From contig JAPNXP010000001.1 in assembly GCA_028753945.1 (NCBI GenBank), positions 9,848,501 to 9,912,500 on the forward strand: a DNA stretch of 64,000 nucleotides, in the 5' to 3' direction. Under the pieces are notes generated by a model. It was not told the DNA's origin. It did not search any database and was given only the letters and a program-made list of their open reading frames with translations. The position numbers and the translations under genes are program-made. Below, piece by piece: positions 19,296-29,249 of the stretch. Positions within the stretch are counted from its first letter, which is position 1, and every line of letters begins with the position of its first letter. The stretch comes from Hexactinellida sp. DTS-2022 (taxonomy: Eukaryota; Porifera; Hexactinellida).

Positions 19296-20525
19296 CTAGG
19301 TGGAGAGTGAGTCGGACTCCCTGGGGGTCAGGAAGGAGGGGATATGCACCTTCTGTCCCTGGGCAGCAGCCGCCTTCCGGTGGAGGTGTCTGAGGAAGAG
19401 AGAGGCGCTGTGCAGCTCTGATATCTCTCTATCCAGCTCCGCAGTCCGTCCCTCCTTCTGGTTCTGCCGCTGCTCCTGTCTGCTGGGCAGAGCCAGGTGC
19501 TCGCCTCTCAGCAGCGCTCTCCACAGGTGCACCGGCACGTACCACTCCCCGTACTTTGTGCGCACAGCTCGACCCGGCCCCGCATTGCCGCCAGAGGCAG
19601 ACCTCGATTTGGTTCTAGCGACATTCTTCTGGTTGCTATCCATGAGCGCCACTCGGAGCTCGCCAGGGATGTTCGATAGGTCCACCACCTGCACGGGCGC
19701 CAGGGTGGTCAGCTTGCTGTGGTCAAACGTGTTGCTGAAGAGAGCTCTGAGGTGAGCCGGCTCCAGTCGCTCCTGCGTGTCGCTCAGCTGATTTGCCCAG
19801 GAGCAGAGGTCCTCCGCGAGCCGCGAGAACTCCGAGTCCTCTGCGGCCGCCTCGCGCTCGGAGGAGGCGGGCCGGCTGAGTCTGTTCGGAGACCTCATTG
19901 AGGGGAGCCTGTACAGGTCCCCTAGGTCCGTCTCGGACATCTCAGACGGAGCTGAGCTGGGCGCGGAGGAGCAGTAGGACCGCTTGGAGGCGGGCGGCAC
20001 GGGAGTCTCGGTCGGAGACGTCTCGGGAGCCTGGCTCCGTCCGTCTGCGGATATGATGTCACGGTAGCGACAGAGGAGGTGCTCAGGAATGGCCTCGCTC
20101 AGGTGCGGGTAGAGGAGCGTCGGATTGTCCGTGAGGCGAGTCTCCAGCGCCTCGATGTACTCCCTGCGCTTCTGCTGGGCAGGCAGCGCTCTGCAGTAGA
20201 GAGCGTCCTTCTTACGGATCTTCTTTCTGCCGAGACTGGAGTCCGGGCCGCGAGAAGACGCAGTGTTGGAAATGTGTACAGAGGGGAGAGTCAGCTGAGA
20301 GGAGTTGGGCGAGAGAATATCTCGAGAGGGAGGCGGGATCCCATCTCGGAAATCGTCTGGATTGTTCCTAAATATCTTCCACTGAGAAGAGTCTAGTGCC
20401 AGTGACCGGTGTGCCTGCAGGAACTTAGTCTGAATGCGCTCTTTGTACCAGGGCTGAGGTTTCGGCTGCTCCTGGCTATACTTGTTGGTGTTGTAGAGCA
20501 GCAAATCGTACTTCCTCTCTGCCAT
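19296..20525 (-). CDS. FAM47E-like protein
   Basis: A single exon of 409 codons. I take the ATG at 20523-20525 (MAERKYDLL); the frame continues upstream only to a GTG. The C terminus from about residue 322 matches the end of FAM47 proteins: KYGEWYVPVHLW corresponds to the KYGAWYL..LW signature, followed by a Glu-rich helix, SASLFLRHL, and a terminal IPSFL. The middle is Ser/Pro-rich and disordered in appearance (PSSAPSEMSETDLGDLYRLP). FAM47E in mammals is a nuclear protein linked to histone arginine methylation; whether that applies here is inference. Coding DNA is much richer in GC than its surroundings. It is followed head-to-tail by the winged-helix gene. Confidence 0.6.
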   Translation of the reverse strand: MAERKYDLLLYNTNKYSQEQPKPQPWYKERIQTKFLQAHRSLALDSSQWKIFRNNPDDFRDGIPPPSRDILSPNSSQLTLPSVHISNTASSRGPDSSLGRKKIRKKDALYCRALPAQQKRREYIEALETRLTDNPTLLYPHLSEAIPEHLLCRYRDIISADGRSQAPETSPTETPVPPASKRSYCSSAPSSAPSEMSETDLGDLYRLPSMRSPNRLSRPASSEREAAAEDSEFSRLAEDLCSWANQLSDTQERLEPAHLRALFSNTFDHSKLTTLAPVQVVDLSNIPGELRVALMDSNQKNVARTKSRSASGGNAGPGRAVRTKYGEWYVPVHLWRALLRGEHLALPSRQEQRQNQKEGRTAELDREISELHSASLFLRHLHRKAAAAQGQKVHIPSFLTPRESDSLST

Positions 20526-20689
20526 CGTACTCACTACCTAGCAGCATAGTTTGTTTGTACTTATCAAAACCGGCTTTTTCTCATACAGTCGAAACGGGTT
20601 TTTTGTAACCAATTATTTGTGGAAATAAAGTAAAATATCCGATAGTTAGAATAAACCGATTGAAAATAAAATAAATTGGATTATTTCTT

Positions 20690-21215
20690 ACACATCTATA
20701 TTATTAAATCTCAGTTGTTGTGTGTGTGTTTGTGTGTGTGTTTGTCCAGATTATATTAAAGTGATGGGGGAATAGAAACCGCAATTAATATTGGGATATA
20801 AACTAACTTTCAAATGTTATAATTGGTAAACAAATGTTATAATAGGTAAACAAGTATGCCGAACACGAATTTCGCGTTTATAAATTTCTCATATTAATAT
20901 TTGTTGTTGTTGTTTACGCAAAATAGGTAAACAAATTAAGGAAAATTCAAAATCAACCTAGAAGTTAGCTTTCAACGGGTATTATAGGTAAACAAGTATT
21001 CTGTATACGGATTTCGCGTTTATAATATCCAAATATGAATGGTTGTTGTTGTTGTTGTTTACACAAATTTGTAAACAAATTAATGAAAATTCAAAATCAT
21101 AACGTCCCTTTCTACCATTTTCATGGTAGTAATTGTGAGTAGGGCCGCATAGCGGCCGTTAACTTGAGGTGCGTAGCACCGATCGGTCGCAAAGCAACCG
21201 AGACCGACCTTTTAA
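20690..21215. repeat. Interspersed repeat, left copy of an inverted pair
   Basis: It runs from AAATCTCAGTTGTTGTGTG through AAGTGATGGGGGAATAGAAA, two blocks of TAGGTAAACAAGTAT and TTGTTGTTGTTTAC, to the GGCCGCATAGCGGCCGTTAA hairpin and CGACCGATCGG-like end. The reverse copy is at 23519-24000. Parts of it (AGGTAAACAAGTATGCTGAA) also occur inside the inverted repeats of the 45.6-50.2 kb element. Confidence 0.7.
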
Positions 21216-21782
21216 CTAGTGCCGAATTTCGGGTACTGTAGGGATTAGCAGCCAACTGTTCAGAAAAAGGATAATCGGGCTGCTTTCGGGGCGCTGCCTC
21301 CCCGGGGAGTATTGTTGCCCTTGTGTGGACATGAGTTTGGATACTGGTACGGACGGTAATGCTGGTTCGTCCCACTGGGCCCGCTCCCCCAGTGGCCCTT
21401 CCGAAAGACTGATTTTGAGTTTTTTGGGCGGTGTTACCAGAGATGCCAACCTCTGAAAACCAAAATCGGGAGGTTTTGCCATTTTGGCGGGAGTTTTACG
21501 AAAAAATCGGGAGGTTGAAGGTGAAAAAGCGGAGACTCAAAATATATGCTATTTCTTTGAATCTATTATTAATAGAACGATACAATATGATTATTTTTGA
21601 TGTTTGTACAATTAGGAAACGCTTATTTTTCTAGTTCTATCTATCAAATTTCTTCCCGCGTATCTCGTATCACCCAAGTATGCAATAATTAACAAAAACG
21701 AAAATAGCTAAGATTAATTAACTATAATCGCATAGTATAATCTCTATTCAACAAAATATATCCATAAAATATTCCACCCACC
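21216..21782. other. Repeat-derived DNA, no gene supported
   Basis: At 21438 CAGAGATGCCAACCTCTG followed by ATCGGGAGGTTTTGCC looks like one end of a hAT-type element; I could not find the partner. The short minus-strand frame at 21216-21482 has no recognisable domain. Confidence 0.3.
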
Positions 21783-22646
21783 TCAACGGAAGTGTTTAAT
21801 ATCAAACATCTGCACTTGCTTCGAGTCCCTCACGCACACGCTAATCAAGCACCCTCTCTTGTCCAGCAACAGGCCAGTTGGGTTGACAAAGAGGCCTCCA
21901 GACTTTACTGAATTCTTTTCACTCCCGATTTTCCTAATAATTTTCCCATCCATGTTTATATGGCAAATGCAGTGTCTCTTGTAATCTGACAGCCATATCA
22001 TGCCCCTGTCGTCTATCCCGAAGAAGGACGGATTTCCCACGTCAGATTGGATTCCCTGGTTGCTCGACACGACGCTCCTAACCAGCTCTCCCTCCTTGCT
22101 GAAGAAGTGCACACACACCAACTCGCCAGTCACAACAATAACAAACTCGTGCGTAAGTTTCACATCGAATGGCTTGCTAATGTGCGCGAATATGTGAGGT
22201 AGGTCGTTATACCGCTTTATCTTGCCTCCTCCGTAGTCGCACACGAACACAGAGTCCTGCTGTTTGTCATACGTCACGCCGATGGGCTGAGTGAACCTCT
22301 CTCTTCCGTCCGAACTGTTGGTCTCGCTCAGCTGAGTTATTTCATCTCCGTCTAGCGTGAACAGAGCCAGTGTGTGTGCGCCCCAGTTGCATACGTACAG
22401 CACGTTATCTGCTATGCACATGCCAGCCGGGGTAGCGAGCGTTTTCCGAGAGCCGAATGTAAACTCTGGCTCTAGATTTGGCGAAAACACGTGTATCATG
22501 TGTATACCCGCGTCAGCAATGTAAATGAGCTCCGACTCGAAATCCTGTGTAATTCCCCTGGGACCCATCAGGGAATTTTTTGAGGAATCTTTTTTCCCGT
22601 TTGTAATTCTAGGTCTCAAATACTTGGATTTCGGTCTAGTTGCCAT
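21783..22646 (-). CDS. NHL-repeat beta-propeller protein
   Basis: A single exon of 287 codons. I chose the ATG at 22644-22646 (MATRPKSKY); the 31 codons further upstream fall in repeat-like DNA. The protein is made of about six NHL-type blades with the typical phrases GPRGITQD, IYIADAGIHMIHVF, PAGMCIADNVLYVCNWGAHTL, QPIGVTYDKQQDSVFVCDYG, IWLSDYKRHCICHI and NPTGLLLDKRGCLISV. No RING, B-box, signal peptide or membrane segment precedes them, so it is not a TRIM-NHL protein. NHL propellers bind RNA or protein partners; nothing here says which. TTATTAG, acceptor-like, lies two bases before the ATG. It is enclosed by two inverted copies of one interspersed repeat. Confidence 0.75.
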   Translation of the reverse strand: MATRPKSKYLRPRITNGKKDSSKNSLMGPRGITQDFESELIYIADAGIHMIHVFSPNLEPEFTFGSRKTLATPAGMCIADNVLYVCNWGAHTLALFTLDGDEITQLSETNSSDGRERFTQPIGVTYDKQQDSVFVCDYGGGKIKRYNDLPHIFAHISKPFDVKLTHEFVIVVTGELVCVHFFSKEGELVRSVVSSNQGIQSDVGNPSFFGIDDRGMIWLSDYKRHCICHINMDGKIIRKIGSEKNSVKSGGLFVNPTGLLLDKRGCLISVCVRDSKQVQMFDIKHFR

Positions 22647-22744
22647 TCCTAATAAGATTACAATAGAGTTTGAATATAAAATTTCCATATATTGAAAAGT
22701 CGAGTGCGCATGCGCATAGGGTCGAGTGCGCATGGGCATTTTTT

Positions 22745-23263
22745 TGTTGTTTTATATAAACAAGCTGCTCGTCCGCGTTACGCGCGTTCTTACAACTTGC
22801 ACTCGGACCTGTGTGGCCCTCGCTTGTATTCAAACACATGCCTTTTCAATATTAAATGCCGGTTGTATTTAAAATTTAAATACATACTCCAATAGACGTA
22901 ATGCAAATTGAGTAATGTACTATGCAGGATTGAGCTCAAACTGATTCTAGGCGCCAATTAAAAATGTCGGTTATTTAACGAAAAAATAGCAAAAGTTATA
23001 TACCCCCTCCCTACATCTCGCTTTTTGCCATTTCTTTATAAAAAAGGACGGGCTGTAATAATTATCCCTTGGTATTAATTAAAATTCAAAGGCCCAATTC
23101 ACAGGTTCATTATATTACGGGGAATCATATTGGTAATATTAGGTGACCGCTAGTGACACACGTAACATTAATGTTATTGTATCAGAGTAGGGTTGTGCCC
23201 CCCTAAGCTGTTTATTTACATCCGTGAGCCCAGCCATAGGTATATACGTATAAGGACATTTAA
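22745..23263. repeat. Interspersed repeat, first half of a split element
   Basis: It shares AAGCTGCTCGTCCGCG, TTCTTACAACTTGCACTCGG, GGTGACCGCTAGTGAC and TATATACGTATAAGGACA with 50529-50985. In that copy the sequence continues past TATAAGGACA; here it stops there, and the missing part is found inverted at 24400-24718. Confidence 0.65.
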
Positions 23264-23385
23264 AAAAATCCAAAGTTGCAGCCTGTGCCGACGCATGTTC
23301 CTTTGGTGGCACTATATTTTGATGGTGGTTTATTGATACTGCCTCCAATGGAACATGCTGTAAGCATAGGCTGCAATTTTGGATC
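23264..23385. repeat. Fold-back repeat
   Basis: The arms AAAGTTGCAGCCTGTGCCGA and GGAACATGCTGTAAGCATAG/GCTGCAATTTT are inverted versions of each other around a loop of about 40 bases. Confidence 0.45.
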
Positions 23386-23514
23386 TTTTTCGCCAAGTCA
23401 TCATCACTATAAAGGTGTTAAATTATTTCAGAAAGGTGTTTCAGAAGGCAACGACCCTTAGAGTGGTGGAAGTTTCCATTTAGCTCACATCATTTGAGAG
23501 ATATTCAAGTTTCA

Positions 23515-24125
23515 GTAGAACGAGCCCTTCGGTCTCGGTCGCTTTGCGACAGATCGGTGCTACGCACCTCAAGTTAACGGCCGCTACGCGGCCTTACTCC
23601 TCACTAAACAATTGATTACATATTTTGTATAAACAACAACAACAAATATTCATATTATAAATTTATAAATGCGAAATTTGTGTTCAGCATACTTGCTTAC
23701 CTATAATACTCGTTGAAAGCAAACTTCTAGGTTAATTTTGAATTTTGAATAATTTGTTTACCTATTTTGTGTAAACAACAACAATAAATATTCATATTAT
23801 AATTTTACAAACGCGAAATTCGTGTTCAGCATACTTGTTTACCTATTATATCATTTGTTTACCAATTATAACATCTGACAGTTAGTTTATATCTCATATA
23901 TTAATGCGGTTTCTATTCCCCCATCACTTTAATACAATCCGGACAAACAAACACACACACACACACAAACAAACACACAACAATCGAGATTTAATAATAC
24001 GAGCCCTTCGGTCTCGGTCGCTTCGCGACGGATCACTCTCTCACAAAAGTCGCGAAGCGACTTTTGTTCGTTCGTATTAGGCACTACGCGATACAATTAA
24101 CGGCCGCTTCGCGGCCTTTCCCTCC
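23515..24125. repeat. Interspersed repeat, right copy of the inverted pair
   Basis: Opposite orientation to 20690-21215, with the same parts in reverse order and the outer end at GAGATTTAATAATA. A second hairpin unit (24000-24115) follows, with CGCGAAGCGACTTTTGTTCG and CGGCCGCTTCGCGGCC. Confidence 0.7.
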
Positions 24126-24399
24126 CCAAAAGCAATCACATTAATAATGAGCTTTAATAGCTCAATAAATTTCAGTTGCACGATAAGAAAGCTCGAATCA
24201 AAATAATACTAAAAGAAAAACAGGCAATAGAATAGACTAATGATTGATTGGTTATTTTCAATCAATCAAATTGCAGCCTCAGAAAATATTTCTATTATGC
24301 ACAATCTATTTATAGATAGATATAATATGTGCTGAGTCAGCATTTTTTAGGTGCGTGTTGGGTATTCATCCAACTCCAACCAACCCATGCGAATTAGTC

Positions 24400-24718
24400 G
24401 AGAGGAAATTCATTCATCCAATCAGTTATTGTGTTCCGTCTGTCTAGTGTCTACCCATACAATTATAACATTCCATTGTGTCTATTTGATATCCAATAAT
24501 TACCAATCAATTCAATAACTTCTCCACAGCTCAAAGTCAGGGGTCCACAGAGTTGTACAGTTCCTTAGTGATATTTAATTTTCTATTTTGAGTTGATATA
24601 TTATTATACACAGAAAAGCTTTTCATATATAGAAAATTATCAGTTCTAATTAGAATAAATATTCAACATTACCGGCGCTGATTAGTATTTCCCCATATAT
24701 TTGCTCTGTCCTTATACC
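24400..24718. repeat. Interspersed repeat, inverted second half of a split element
   Basis: The reverse complement matches 50975-51290 (for example CAGTTATTGTGTTCCGTCTG and GGCGCTGATTAGTATTTCC). Its end CTGTCCTTATAC is the complement of the point where 22745-23263 breaks off. Confidence 0.6.
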
Positions 24719-24730
24719 TACCTTATTATA

Positions 24731-24816
24731 GGAAATTAACGCGCCATGAAATTAACGCGAATTTCTCCAAATCGCGTTAATTTCCTTCGCGATAATTTCA
24801 TGGAGCGTTAATTTCC
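24731..24816. repeat. 86-base fold-back element
   Basis: Ends GGAAATTAACGCGCCATGAA and TTCATGGAGCGTTAATTTCC are inverted with one mismatch, and an inner CGCG pair repeats the pattern. Confidence 0.6.
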
Positions 24817-24889
24817 ATGACCTTAATTTCCTGCAATTTAGCAAAATTATACAATGGATGGACAAACTTCCGTGCTACATATTTTCAGA

Positions 24890-25330
24890 TGTTGTAGTAA
24901 CGGAGACTACGACGTTGGGCAACTGTAGACTAGTAGCGTATAACCTACTAGTGGGGTTTCGTTCCATTACAGGAACTCATCAGGAGGGTGACCCTCGACC
25001 CCATGACTCCACTCACGCCTGTGGGTGGTCACGCTTCCTTATTGCCACGGTGTCTCCGTCACGACACTCGTGCCTCCTGCCGGGGTGTGTCTCCATCACA
25101 ACACTAACCCGGCCCCGATACTACACTCCTTCTTCCTTAACAGAGGTAGTGTACCGGCTGCCACAGGGATATTATCCCACCGGCGGTAAGAGCGGATCTC
25201 CTACCGGTATCCTACAGTTCCCGGCCAATGCACCAATGTAGTAACGGAGACTACGACGATGGGCAACTGTAGACTAGTAGCGTACAACCTACTAGTGGGG
25301 TTTCGTTCCATTACAGGAACTCATCAGGAG
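24890..25330 (+). repeat. Direct repeat of about 90 bases, 349 bases apart
   Basis: TAGTAACGGAGACTACGACG through AGGAACTCATCAGGAG occurs at 24892-24981 and again at 25240-25330 with few changes. The spacer is GC-rich. It could be a tandem unit or a very small terminal-repeat retroelement. The second copy runs directly into the retrotransposon remnant. Confidence 0.6.
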
Positions 25331-25373
25331 ATTACGAGATTCATAGTAGTTACTTAGAAATGTAAATTCAGTA

Positions 25374-25477
25374 GAACTGCCACGAAAAAATTGGTCCGGG
25401 ACCAATTTTGGCCTGCCATAAATGGTCCGACCGGACCAGTTTTGGCCCGGACCAATTTTTTCGTGACAGGACCCTAC
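25374..25477. mobile_element. Palindromic MITE inside the gypsy remnant
   Basis: Inverted ends CCACGAAAAAATTGGTCC and GGACCAATTTTTTCGTGACA, with a second inner pair GGTCCGACCGGACC. It belongs with 13305-13673. Confidence 0.6.
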
Positions 25478-25502
25478 TATAACGTTTTTTACTAGAAGAA
25501 GC

Positions 25503-27165
25503 ACACTAAAAAGTGAATTATCATCTTCGCCGGTATTAAGATGTCCCGACTTCAATAAAATTTTCTCGTTATATACGGATGCCAGCAGTATCGGATTGGG
25601 AGCAGTTCTAGAGCAAGAAGGAATCGTAATCACTTATTATAGCAGATCATGGAGAATTGCAGAGAAAAATTATAGTGTGATAGAGCAAGAATGCTTAGCA
25701 ATAGTGGAGTCTCTTAAACGCTTTCGTCACTATCTAATTGGAAGACATTTTCAAATATTTACAGATCACAAACCATTAGAATGGTTGGCGAATCAGAAGA
25801 GTATAGGACGTCTATGGCGCTGGGCAGTTGCTATCCAAGAATATGATTTCATCATAAAGCATCGTAAAGGGGTGGAGAATATAAATGCAGATGCTTTATC
25901 ACGTGTGCCAGTTATAGATGAAGAGGCGCACTGTGCAGTAACTGAACTAACTAATCTTCAAGATTGGAAAAATATCCGAAAACATCAATTAAATGACCGG
26001 ATAATATCTAAAGTTGTAAGTGAGTTGGAAGTGACGGGGAATCATCGTTTCCAGGGTGCGATGTGGAAAGAAAATTCAATGAGAATATACAAACAGATGC
26101 GATCGCAACTATATATGATGAATGGCGTGCTAGTCCGTAGCTACAAGATAGAACCATACTCAGATGTATCAACTGTATTAGTTATTCCGGACGTCATGAA
26201 ACTTGATTATTTAGAACAAGCTCACGACAATGCGGGGCATCAAGGAATGGAAAGATCCTTAAGCAGATTAAAACCCTTGCATATTGGGTGGGAATGGCTA
26301 TGGATATCGAACAGTATGTAAGATCGTGTGATCAATGTCAAAAGGCCAAGCTTCCATTACCGGTCAAAGCTCCTATGTTGAATACACCAATTGGAAAAAC
26401 AATGCAAATGGTTCAAGTGGATGTGTTGGAGGTTCCAATAAGTAATAAGGGTAATCGGTATCTTCTTGTTGTAGAAGATGCATTTTCAAAATGGTTGGAG
26501 TGTTCTCCGATGAAAGATCAAAGGGCGACTACAATATCTACACTTTTAATAGAATTATTTTCAAGATTGGGAACCCCAGAGTTTTTACATTCAGATCAGG
26601 GACGCAATTTTGAGTCCACTATGCTACAGGATGTGTGAAAAGCATTAAGAATTAAAAAAAGACACACGACATGATCGACATCCTACCATCCACAAGGGAA
26701 CAGTTTAGTGGAAAGGGAGAAGCTGTGACTGGGAAGAATATCTACCTATTGTTCTTTTTGCTTATCGAACGACTAAACACTCTAGTACGGGGGTTACTCC
26801 ATTTCAGCTATTATATGGTCGAGATCCCCCATCAAAATTTTTAGGAGAAGAACAAATTGGATATAATCCGAGCTCTTATGAAAGATTTCTACGCGGAAAA
26901 ATTGGCAGAATTAAGAGATTTTGTGGAAGGAGAAATGGTTAAAGCTCAGGAACATCAAAAAAAGTATTATGATGGACGATCGAATTCATCACGGCTTTGT
27001 AAGTTTATACCAGGAGATCAGGTATTGCTTTCTATTCCATTTAGGGGAGTTTCTAGAAAATTTAGTGACAGATGGGAAACGGGTTGGGAAATTGAGACAG
27101 TCATAGGGCCTGTGGATGTCAGAATCAAAAATACTGACGGAAGAACACGTGAGTACATGTAAACA
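25503..27165 (+). pseudogene. Broken gypsy pol: RT end, RNase H, integrase
   Basis: The frame from 25503 has the RT-RNase H junction (PDFNKIFSLYTDASS) and an RNase H domain with YTDASSIGLGA, EQECLAIV, FTDHKPLEWL and NADALSR. A zinc-binding integrase start (HDNAGHQGMERSL, then CDQCQKAK in another frame) and integrase core (VQVDVLEV, VEDAFSKWLE, FLHSDQGRNFES) follow. The frame shifts near 26290 and stops at 26636-26638; the remainder (26700-27165) is in pieces, ending in the GDQVLLSIP segment typical of the integrase C terminus. It is not functional. A further frame at 27276-27551 may be the tail of pol or unrelated. Confidence 0.8.
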
Positions 27166-27701
27166 GACTGCAAGATCACGTTCAGAGAAATACAGAATGG
27201 ACAGTTCAGTATAACAACAGCCAAAATTCTGGAGAAAGATCTTTAAGAAACCACGAAGATAGTAGCACTGATAAAATGAATAACTCACGGTATCTGCAAA
27301 ACGAGTTAGAAGAGGATACACAGTCTCTTACCGGTAGCTATCTAAGTGAAACGCATGAAATTAATGACTTGACAGAGACAGACTTTCAGGATAAATTATT
27401 CTGTAGCACACCAATAAAAAGCAGAATAGTTTATAATAAAAATCCAAGTGACAATGAAACATATAACCGACCCCAAAGAGAGAGAAGGCTTCCAGAACAT
27501 TTGAGGAATGCAGTATATGATCACAAGAAAAAGACATACATAGAAAATTAGCAAGCTCGAGGTAGAGCTTATTTGGGAAGGGAGAACTATAACGAGATTA
27601 ATAGTAGTTACTTAGAAATGTAAATTCAGTAGAACATCTGTAATTCTGTGTAGTAGATTACTTAAGAGTATTGTATTCGTGAGATTAAACATTATTAATT
27701 G

Positions 27702-28352
27702 TTAGTACGTAGCTACGGGGGGGGCGAGGGGGGGCGACTGCCCCCCTAAAAGTACTTCTCGCCCCACCAAGAGAAGTTTAGGAAGTGTTCGTTATAGTAA
27801 ATAGACTCGGATTTACCATAGATACATTATACGATTATACGTTATACGTTCGGGGAGCGTATAATGGACCATATATACGTTAAAATCGGTATACGTTATA
27901 CGTTGTATGATGATTATACGTTACGTATGATGGCATTATACGTTCACCTATCGTATAATGGTACCATATATACGTTAAAATCGTTATACGTTATACGTTG
28001 TATGATGATTATACGTTCACCTATCGTATAATGGTACCATATATACGTTATACGTTAGTCGTTACGTATAATGCAGCCATGGAATTTACTTCAACTGCAT
28101 GGTTTGTTAAAACTATGGAATTTGAAACTCCCGTTGCTATGTTCATACGCTTTTAAGCGCTCATTGTTAGGAAACTCGTCGAATTTAATAGGCATTGAAT
28201 TTCTGCTAAATCTTTCAATATAATCGCAGTCCGCTTAAATCATTGTTTCTTTCTGATTTATTTAATTCAGTCAATTCAGTGATTCGTCCCCCCTTGCCCC
28301 CCCGACTCCCTGCACTTGCCCCCCTGAATTACATGCTCTAGCTACGTGCCTG
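27702..28352. mobile_element. Possible transposon with G-rich ends and TATACGT repeats
   Basis: Left TACGTAGCTACGGGGGGGGC and right CCCCCCTGAATTAC...TAGCTACGTGCCTG are loosely inverted. Inside, 27830-28075 is a patch of TTATACGTTATACGT units alternating with CGTATAATGG. I see no target duplication, so the limits are approximate. Confidence 0.35.
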
Positions 28353-29249
28353 ACTATAGACACGTTATAATAATTATAATTATAATGATATTAAAGGGTG
28401 TTGCAAAGAAAAGCACTGTTATTCTAGATCCGTGCGAGCTTAGAAATATGGTTTATTTTGCTTAGTTAGTGTTACATTTAAAATTTCAAACCTCTAAGAT
28501 TTTATTGAGAGGCTGCCCACCGAGACTCATTTCAAAAATCATCATCTATCATCATAATTAAATATTTACTGTACAGACTATACTTTAGTATAGTGGCCCA
28601 GTATTGAAATTTCTGACGGTTAGTTATTACTGTGCCGACTATACTATAGTATAGTGGCCCAGTATTGGTCTTAGTGCCTTGGTTAGTTATCCTTCCGTAT
28701 CCTCTCCAGACAACAGAGTTTAATTAACTAAGAGCCCAAATTTTCAGGATATGTGTCTCATGGGTTACAGATGTGCACAGTGCACCTGGGGTCACGATTT
28801 TTGATTACATTTTTTGGACACATTTTTAAACCGGTTTAACATTGTTAGAAAAGGAACAATAAATGGTGCCCAAATATTTAATTTAATTGCATTCGATAGA
28901 GAATTAAATTCTACACCTTTTCACATTGCACGAACTTTCAAATTGCGCTTCGTTTGTGCCACAATTGAGTTGCAAATTCCCTTTGTTTACTAACACTTCA
29001 GTTCAAATGAAAGTGTATTAATTATAATTCTATTGTTTCAACTTGTAATAATTATATTGATTCAACTTGTGAGATCGAGGAGGCTTCTATTTTCTAATTG
29101 AAAACTAAAATTTTACATTCCTTACAACGACAAATTATGTGATTATATTTACTGCAGGAATACTGTTGCCCTATAAATATACTAACGTAATTAATTATAA
29201 TTAATTCAGTCAGTATATTACTTATATAGATGCTTCCAATTTTCATACT
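28353..29249. other. AT-rich DNA left of the satellite
   Basis: The phrase TAGTATAGTGGCCCAGTATTG occurs twice (28590 and 28647). Otherwise I see no gene or repeat before the first diverged satellite monomer. Confidence 0.35.

Larger units (their letters stand above)
25331..27640 (+). mobile_element. Ty3/gypsy retrotransposon remnant
   Basis: It spans the 3' half of a pol gene and its flanks. The phrase AGTAGTTACTTAGAAATGTA and what follows occur at 25347-25379 and again at 27604-27636, just after a purine tract (GGGAAGGGAGAA), so these are probably pieces of the two LTRs. Gag, protease and most of the reverse transcriptase are missing; a small MITE sits there instead. Confidence 0.75.

Noticed and set aside
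22647..22739. N-terminal extension of the NHL protein
   Set aside because: These 31 codons fall in repeat-like DNA with an MRTRPYAHAHS composition, and the ATG at 22644-22646 directly precedes the Lys/Arg-rich start of the conserved protein.
24858..25241. 127-codon plus-strand frame
   Set aside because: It crosses the direct repeat and a GC-rich spacer, with no domain and no splice context.
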